Assembly (NCBI GenBank): GCA_031255315.1
Contig: JAIRSS010000123.1
Coordinates: forward strand, 1-10,610
DNA: 10,610 nt
DNA from: Spirochaetaceae bacterium
GTDB lineage: Bacteria; Spirochaetota; Spirochaetia; Treponematales; Breznakiellaceae
Direction of reading: 5' to 3'
This document shows positions 6,133-10,610 of this stretch, piece after piece. Made by a program: the position numbers and the translations under genes. The notes below the pieces were generated by a model. That model was not told the DNA's origin and did no database searches. It saw only the letters and a list, made by a program, of their open reading frames with translations. Numbering within the stretch: position 1 is the first letter of the stretch; every line of letters begins with the position of its first letter.

Positions 6133-7286
6133 CGCGAAGAGCGTCTCGAACTTCTCCGGGCGGGAAGCCGCCGAAAAAAACAGCGTACCAGCCGCCCGCG
6201 CGTGAGGGAGGGCCGGGACGCGCCGTTGTTCGGCGCGTCTGTACCATACTCATCGGTTTCATTGGTATCCTGTTCCTCATAAGCGGCCTGGCGGTTGGGG
6301 TTTTCGTGTACTGCAATTCCCCGCCTGCTTCCCCGCCTGAGTTTCAAAGCGCTACGCTCCGTATTCCCGGAGACGGTACGGTGTATCTGGAGGTGCGAAA
6401 CGGAGAAAGCGCCATGTCGGTTGGCCGGCGGCTGGAAAACGCGGGGATAATCCGGACGCGGTACTTCTGGAATTTTATTTCCCGGCTGAATACGGAGTAC
6501 ATAAAGACCGGAACCTACCGGTTCAACATCCCGGCGACGCAACTGGCGATACGGTCCGTTTTGATTTCCGGGCGGCAGATCCTCACGAAGGTAACTATTC
6601 CTGAAGGGGTTACCCTCAAGAAAACCGCCCAAATCCTGGAGGAGTCGGGCGTCTGCGAAGGCGCCGCCTTTCTTGACGCCGTTTCCGATCCCGCTGTTCT
6701 GGAGGAATACCGCGTCCCCGGTAAAACCATGGAAGGCTACCTCTATCCAGACACCTACCTCTTTCCGGCAGGGTATCCCGCCCCCCAGGTTGTGCGGACT
6801 CTGGCGGATACCTTCTTCCGGCGTCTTGAGGAAATTGCGGACGACGCCCTGAGCCTGAGCCCGGAGGAACTCAACATACGGATCATCCTGGCTTCTATCG
6901 TGGAACGGGAATACCGGGTGGACGACGAAGCCCCCGTGATGGCCGGGGTATTCTATAACCGCCTTGAAATCGGCATGGCCCTCCAGTCCTGCGCCACCGT
7001 GGAATATGTGATCACCGAAATCCAGGGAAAGCCCCATCCGGAGGTGCTCTACGACCGGGACATTCAAATACAGAATCCCTATAATACCTATATCATCCCG
7101 GGGCTCCCGCCGGGTCCCATTTCCGCCCCCGGTCCGGCGGCCCTGAAAGCAGCGTTCTACCCGGATTCCAGCGATTATCTGTATTTCCGCCTGGTAGACC
7201 CGGACGCGGGCCGGCATTACTTTTCCCGGACTCTTGACGAGCATATACGCGCCGGTGTTCTGTATGTGAAAGGGAGGGGCTCCTGA
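6129..7286 (+). CDS. mltG: Endolytic murein transglycosylase MltG (YceG-like)
   Basis: The 385-residue protein has a basic cytoplasmic N-terminus (1-36), one transmembrane helix at about 37-60, and then an extracytoplasmic LysM-like region (about 80-150) leading to the YceG/MltG catalytic domain. Key motifs are MEGYLYPDTYLF (201-212), ILASIVEREY (253-262) with catalytic Glu259 (equivalent to Glu218 in E. coli MltG), VFYNRLEIGMALQSCATVEY (274-293) and YNTYIIPGLPPGPIS (318-332). It cleaves nascent glycan strands in peptidoglycan and so sets strand length. The Asp-Pro of the usual QSDPTV motif is Cys-Ala here. AAGGGG (6116-6121) is 7 nt before the ATG. The gene overlaps the small ORF by 4 nt and dnaG by 1 nt. 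Confidence 0.95.
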   Translation: MTRRASRTSPGGKPPKKTAYQPPAREGGPGRAVVRRVCTILIGFIGILFLISGLAVGVFVYCNSPPASPPEFQSATLRIPGDGTVYLEVRNGESAMSVGRRLENAGIIRTRYFWNFISRLNTEYIKTGTYRFNIPATQLAIRSVLISGRQILTKVTIPEGVTLKKTAQILEESGVCEGAAFLDAVSDPAVLEEYRVPGKTMEGYLYPDTYLFPAGYPAPQVVRTLADTFFRRLEEIADDALSLSPEELNIRIILASIVEREYRVDDEAPVMAGVFYNRLEIGMALQSCATVEYVITEIQGKPHPEVLYDRDIQIQNPYNTYIIPGLPPGPISAPGPAALKAAFYPDSSDYLYFRLVDPDAGRHYFSRTLDEHIRAGVLYVKGRGS

Positions 7287-9142
7287 TGCGGATCTCCGAA
7301 ACAACCATAAAGGAAGTGAACGCCAGACTGGACGCCGTAGCCGTGGTACAAGAGTATGTCCGCCTGGAAAAACGGGGAGGCCGGTTTTGGGGCTGCTGCC
7401 CCTTTCACAACGAAAAGACCGCCTCGTTCACGGTGGATCTGGAACGAAAGCTCTATTACTGTTTCGGCTGCCATAAGGGGGGAACCGTAATCAGTTTCAT
7501 GATGGAGATGGAGAAAGTCTCTTTCCCTGAAGCGGTGGAAACCCTGGCTAAACGGTTGGGGATTGAGGTCGTCTACGACGGCGTCCGGGACAACCGGGAG
7601 GAACGGGAAAACGCCATTCGGAAAGAGGAACTCTACGACCTCTATCAGCGGGTGGCCGGGAGTTTTCATCACTGGCTCCTTAAAACCGGCGAGGGGAAGC
7701 CGGCGCTGGACTACCTGGTCAACCGGGGCGTCAGCGGGGAACTGATAGAACGGTTCCGCCTGGGCTATACCCCCCGGGACCGGTCCTGGCTGTTTACCTT
7801 CTTATCCGGTAAAGGCTATTCGCCGGAATTCCTCGCCGCGTCGGGCCTTTTTTCCCCCAAATATCCCCGCTCGTCCTTTTTTTCAGGCCGCCTCATGTTC
7901 CCCGTCGCCGACCGTCAGGGGAGGACCGTCGCCTTCGGCGCCCGGTTTCTGGCGGCGCCGGGGGAAGGGGACTCCGGAGAAAGCCCCAAATACATCAACT
8001 CCCTGGAATCGTGGATATACAAAAAAGGGCAGACTCTTTTTGCGATAGACCAGGCCAAGGTGGAGATACGCCGGACTAAGGAAGCCTATCTTGCCGAAGG
8101 CTACATGGATGTTATCGCCCTTCATCAGGCGGGGATTGTCAACGCCGTAGCCCCTCTGGGTACGGCCTTCACCGAGGAACAGGCAAAACTCCTCAGACAG
8201 TGGGCGGACCGGGTGAACCTCATTTTTGACGCCGATAAAGCGGGGCAGGAAGCGGCGGTCAAGGCCGTTCTGACCTGCCGGAAGAACGGGTTGTCCGCTT
8301 CCGTTGTCATTCCCGGCCAGGGGCTGCCCGGAGAGGGCGCCGCGCCGTCTGCTTTTAAGGACCCGGCGGATATTTTAAAAGAAAAAGGGCCTGAGGCATT
8401 GCAAAAGAGCGCAAAATGTTGTATAAATGAATTTGAGTATCTAGTGAACCGTGCAAGGGTTCTGTTTGATCTTTCCGGCGCAGAGGGAAAAGCGAAAGCG
8501 GTATCGTTTATATTCCCCTATGCAGCCGCTATGGATTCAGAAGTTTCAAGGAACGCCTGTATTGAGGATATCGCCGTTGCTTTTGGGGTTGAACGGCAGG
8601 CGGTAGAGGCGGATTTTGAACAATATAGCCGGACGGACGGCCAGAGACGAGGTACAATCACCAAAGACGTTCCGCCACCTCACACAAAAGTGATTCGGAT
8701 GACCGATGAGCTTTTTTTACTTACCGCTGTTTCGGTGAATCCCGGTTGGTATCCCAAAGTGCGGGCGTCTCTTTCATCGGCGCTGCCAATTGAGGAGATT
8801 GATGATCCCCAGGCTAAGGAACTTTTTATCGCGCTGGAAGAATGGTTTAGAAACGACGCGCCGGGCATGGACGATCTGCTGGCTCGTATCCAGGACGAAG
8901 CGTTGCGCAATTTTGTTATTGAACAGGCCGCTTCACAGGCTTTTTCCCACAAGCCGGAATTGCTGTTTGAGGAAAGCGTGAAACGGATACGCCAAAAGCG
9001 GCTTGAGCGCAGGCAGGCCGGGATTATTGCCGAATTGGGGATTCAAAAACGCGGAGATATGGGCAGGGCTCTGGAGGATCTTCTTGCGGAAAAAGTGTAC
9101 GTTGATGCCGAACTACTCAGGCTGAAGGAAGCTGACCAATGA
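7286..9142 (+). CDS. dnaG: DNA primase
   Basis: The 618-residue protein is full length for DnaG and makes RNA primers at the replication fork. The N-terminal zinc-binding domain shows [11 protein letters not shown] with Cys38 and His41, then [10 protein letters not shown] with Cys59 and Cys62 (CHC2 type). The central RNA polymerase domain has [19 protein letters not shown] (202-220) and [10 protein letters not shown] (233-242). The Toprim part has EGYMD (Glu271) and [11 protein letters not shown] (Asp316, Asp318), followed by KDPADIL. The C-terminal 200 or so residues form the helicase-interaction region, less conserved as usual. GGGAGGGG (7272-7279) precedes the ATG, which overlaps the mltG stop as TGATG. 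From about 8395 the DNA becomes noticeably AT-richer than the first two thirds, though the frame stays open and conserved. Confidence 0.97.
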   Translation: MRISETTIKEVNARLDAVAVVQEYVRLEKRGGRFWGCCPFHNEKTASFTVDLERKLYYCFGCHKGGTVISFMMEMEKVSFPEAVETLAKRLGIEVVYDGVRDNREERENAIRKEELYDLYQRVAGSFHHWLLKTGEGKPALDYLVNRGVSGELIERFRLGYTPRDRSWLFTFLSGKGYSPEFLAASGLFSPKYPRSSFFSGRLMFPVADRQGRTVAFGARFLAAPGEGDSGESPKYINSLESWIYKKGQTLFAIDQAKVEIRRTKEAYLAEGYMDVIALHQAGIVNAVAPLGTAFTEEQAKLLRQWADRVNLIFDADKAGQEAAVKAVLTCRKNGLSASVVIPGQGLPGEGAAPSAFKDPADILKEKGPEALQKSAKCCINEFEYLVNRARVLFDLSGAEGKAKAVSFIFPYAAAMDSEVSRNACIEDIAVAFGVERQAVEADFEQYSRTDGQRRGTITKDVPPPHTKVIRMTDELFLLTAVSVNPGWYPKVRASLSSALPIEEIDDPQAKELFIALEEWFRNDAPGMDDLLARIQDEALRNFVIEQAASQAFSHKPELLFEESVKRIRQKRLERRQAGIIAELGIQKRGDMGRALEDLLAEKVYVDAELLRLKEADQ

Positions 9143-10610
9143 CAGATTTGACCACGCCGGGTAAGGCGCCCCTGGATGATATGGCGCTGGATCCCGCTGT
9201 TCTGAAGCTTATTGAATACGCCAAAGTGAAGAAAAGTCTTTCCTACGATGAACTTTCTGATTTTTTGCCTGAACACATTGCCAATACCGACAAGATTGAG
9301 CAGGTTCTGGTGTTATTGGAAGTCAATAACGTGCAGATGATCGAAGAAGAAGCCGCGGGGGAAGATGAACGAGAGCGCCGGAAGACGCCGGACGCCGAGA
9401 AAAAGCGGGTGGTATATAGCGACAAAGAATCTTCGGTGGATGATCCCATCCGGCTTTATCTGAGGGAAATAGGCCGGGAAAACCTTCTGACTGCGGAGCA
9501 GGAGATAGAGCTCTCCAAGCAGATGGAGGACGGGGAAAATATCATCAAAAACGTGATAAAAAAATCGGGGATGATAATTCCGGAATTCTACCACATTGCC
9601 GGCAGGGCTTTCTCTAAGAAGGACCCCAGGGAGCTTAATTTCTCCAAGAAAGAGATCACCGAATATATGACCGAGCGCCGCAGGCTCAATCAGTTTTACA
9701 AGGAACCGCTCAGACTCATCGGGGGAGATCTCAAGAATTATATAGAGAACAAGCGGCGGCTTATTAACCGGGGGGGGAATTTTTTTACCGACCCGGAGTT
9801 AGACGAACTCAGAAAGCGTATCCTGTCAGTTATTGAAGGCGCGGAGATTCATCCTGATGAAATTACCGGATTTTCTGAAAAGTTTGTCCAGGCCGCGCGG
9901 AAGATCAAGAAATTCAAGCGGGAACAGGAACGGATCGAAAAGCGCCTCCGGGTTGGGTCTCTCAAAGAACTGCGGGTTCTGGGCCGGGGGCTTACCATCC
10001 GGGAAGAACGGGAACGCCTGGAAAACGAACTTGAACTCAGTTCCGATGAGATCAAGGAACTTATACGGCATATTCAGGTGACGGAGAAAAAACTGCGGAA
10101 CATGGAAGCCGATTTTGAGGAGTCTGTCGAGAATATCAACCTTATGGCCAAGGAGATAAGCCACGGACGGGTGATGATGAAAAACGCCAAGGACCGGCTT
10201 ATCAAGGCAAATCTTCGCCTGGTGGTATCCATCGCCAAGAAGTATACCAACCGGGGGCTTCATTTTTTCGATCTGGTGCAGGAAGGGAATATCGGCCTTA
10301 TAAAAGCGGTGGAAAAATTTGAATACCAGAAGGGCTTTAAGTTTTCCACGTACGCCACGTGGTGGATCCGCCAGGCTATTACCCGTTCCATTTCAGATCA
10401 GGCCCGGACCATCCGGGTGCCGGTCCACATGATAGAGCAGATCAATAAAGTAACCCGGGAATCCCGGCAGCTCATGCAGGTTCTGGGCCGAGAGCCCACG
10501 GATGAAGAGATCGCTGAACGTCTGGGCTGGACCGCCCAGCGGGTCAAGCAGGTCAAAAATGTGGCCCGGGAACCTATCAGCCTTGAAACCCCTATTGGGG
10601 AAGAGGAGGA
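9139..10610 (+). CDS. rpoD: RNA polymerase primary sigma factor RpoD (partial)
   Basis: The frame is open from ATG 9139 to the window edge, giving 490 codons with no stop, so the 3' end is missing. Region 1.1-like sequence ([10 protein letters not shown], 35-44) is followed by region 1.2 ([12 protein letters not shown], 101-112) and a charged non-conserved region of about 200 residues. Regions 2.1-2.4 follow: [20 protein letters not shown] (353-372), [20 protein letters not shown] (376-395), and [16 protein letters not shown] (402-417). Regions 3.0/3.1 include [13 protein letters not shown] (425-437) and [12 protein letters not shown]. This is the group 1 (housekeeping, sigma70) pattern. Region 4, which reads the -35 element, lies outside the window. 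AAGGAAG (9125-9131) is 7 nt before the ATG, and the start overlaps the dnaG stop as ATGA. The order dnaG-rpoD is that of the macromolecular synthesis operon. Confidence 0.97.
   Translation, partial: MTDLTTPGKAPLDDMALDPAVLKLIEYAKVKKSLSYDELSDFLPEHIANTDKIEQVLVLLEVNNVQMIEEEAAGEDERERRKTPDAEKKRVVYSDKESSVDDPIRLYLREIGRENLLTAEQEIELSKQMEDGENIIKNVIKKSGMIIPEFYHIAGRAFSKKDPRELNFSKKEITEYMTERRRLNQFYKEPLRLIGGDLKNYIENKRRLINRGGNFFTDPELDELRKRILSVIEGAEIHPDEITGFSEKFVQAARKIKKFKREQERIEKRLRVGSLKELRVLGRGLTIREERERLENELELSSDEIKELIRHIQVTEKKLRNMEADFEESVENINLMAKEISHGRVMMKNAKDRLIKANLRLVVSIAKKYTNRGLHFFDLVQEGNIGLIKAVEKFEYQKGFKFSTYATWWIRQAITRSISDQARTIRVPVHMIEQINKVTRESRQLMQVLGREPTDEEIAERLGWTAQRVKQVKNVAREPISLETPIGEEE

Noticed and set aside
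6126..7304. Long minus-strand open frame (392 codons) opposite mltG
   Set aside because: It is the mirror of a clearly conserved MltG protein. Its translation is Arg/Gly/Pro-rich with no recognisable motif, as expected in GC-rich DNA.

Overview
The window reads as ordinary chromosomal DNA from a moderately GC-rich bacterium. My best guess is a spirochaete of the Treponema type, possibly a termite-gut lineage. That guess rests on general recognition of the protein sequences, codon use and the order mltG-dnaG-rpoD, not on any search. Coding density is high, and every gene except the first is on the + strand.

Left part (1-3285): a lipoprotein gene with an RsiV/DUF3298-type domain runs leftward. 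It is divergent from a class I SAM-dependent methyltransferase gene. The 60 bp between them hold two back-to-back promoter-like elements placed so close to the start codons that both mRNAs look leaderless or nearly so. Glycerol kinase (glpK) follows, after a short gap that contains a compact nested hairpin.

Middle part (3286-6006): an 88-bp gap with a 12-bp palindrome leads into an S-methyl-5'-thioadenosine phosphorylase gene (mtnP/MTAP type). A 272-bp gap follows, full of GC-rich inverted repeats and ending in a good sigma70-type promoter. Next come a small cysteine-cluster protein of the YkgJ/CxxCxxCC family and an MBL-fold metallo-hydrolase. The leader of the hydrolase gene contains a 12-bp inverted repeat around a G-rich loop.

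Right part (6007-10610): a tightly packed operon runs small ORF - mltG - dnaG - rpoD. Stop and start codons overlap by 1-4 nt at each junction. It makes a cell-wall lytic transglycosylase, the DNA primase and the primary sigma factor; rpoD is cut by the window edge. This is a variant of the macromolecular synthesis operon in which mltG precedes dnaG and no rpsU is present.

I found no mobile element, CRISPR array, tRNA or rRNA, and no evidence of a novel defence or biosynthetic system. The observations worth following up are non-coding structures, the apparent leaderless divergent pair, a composition shift inside dnaG, and the small coupled ORF.
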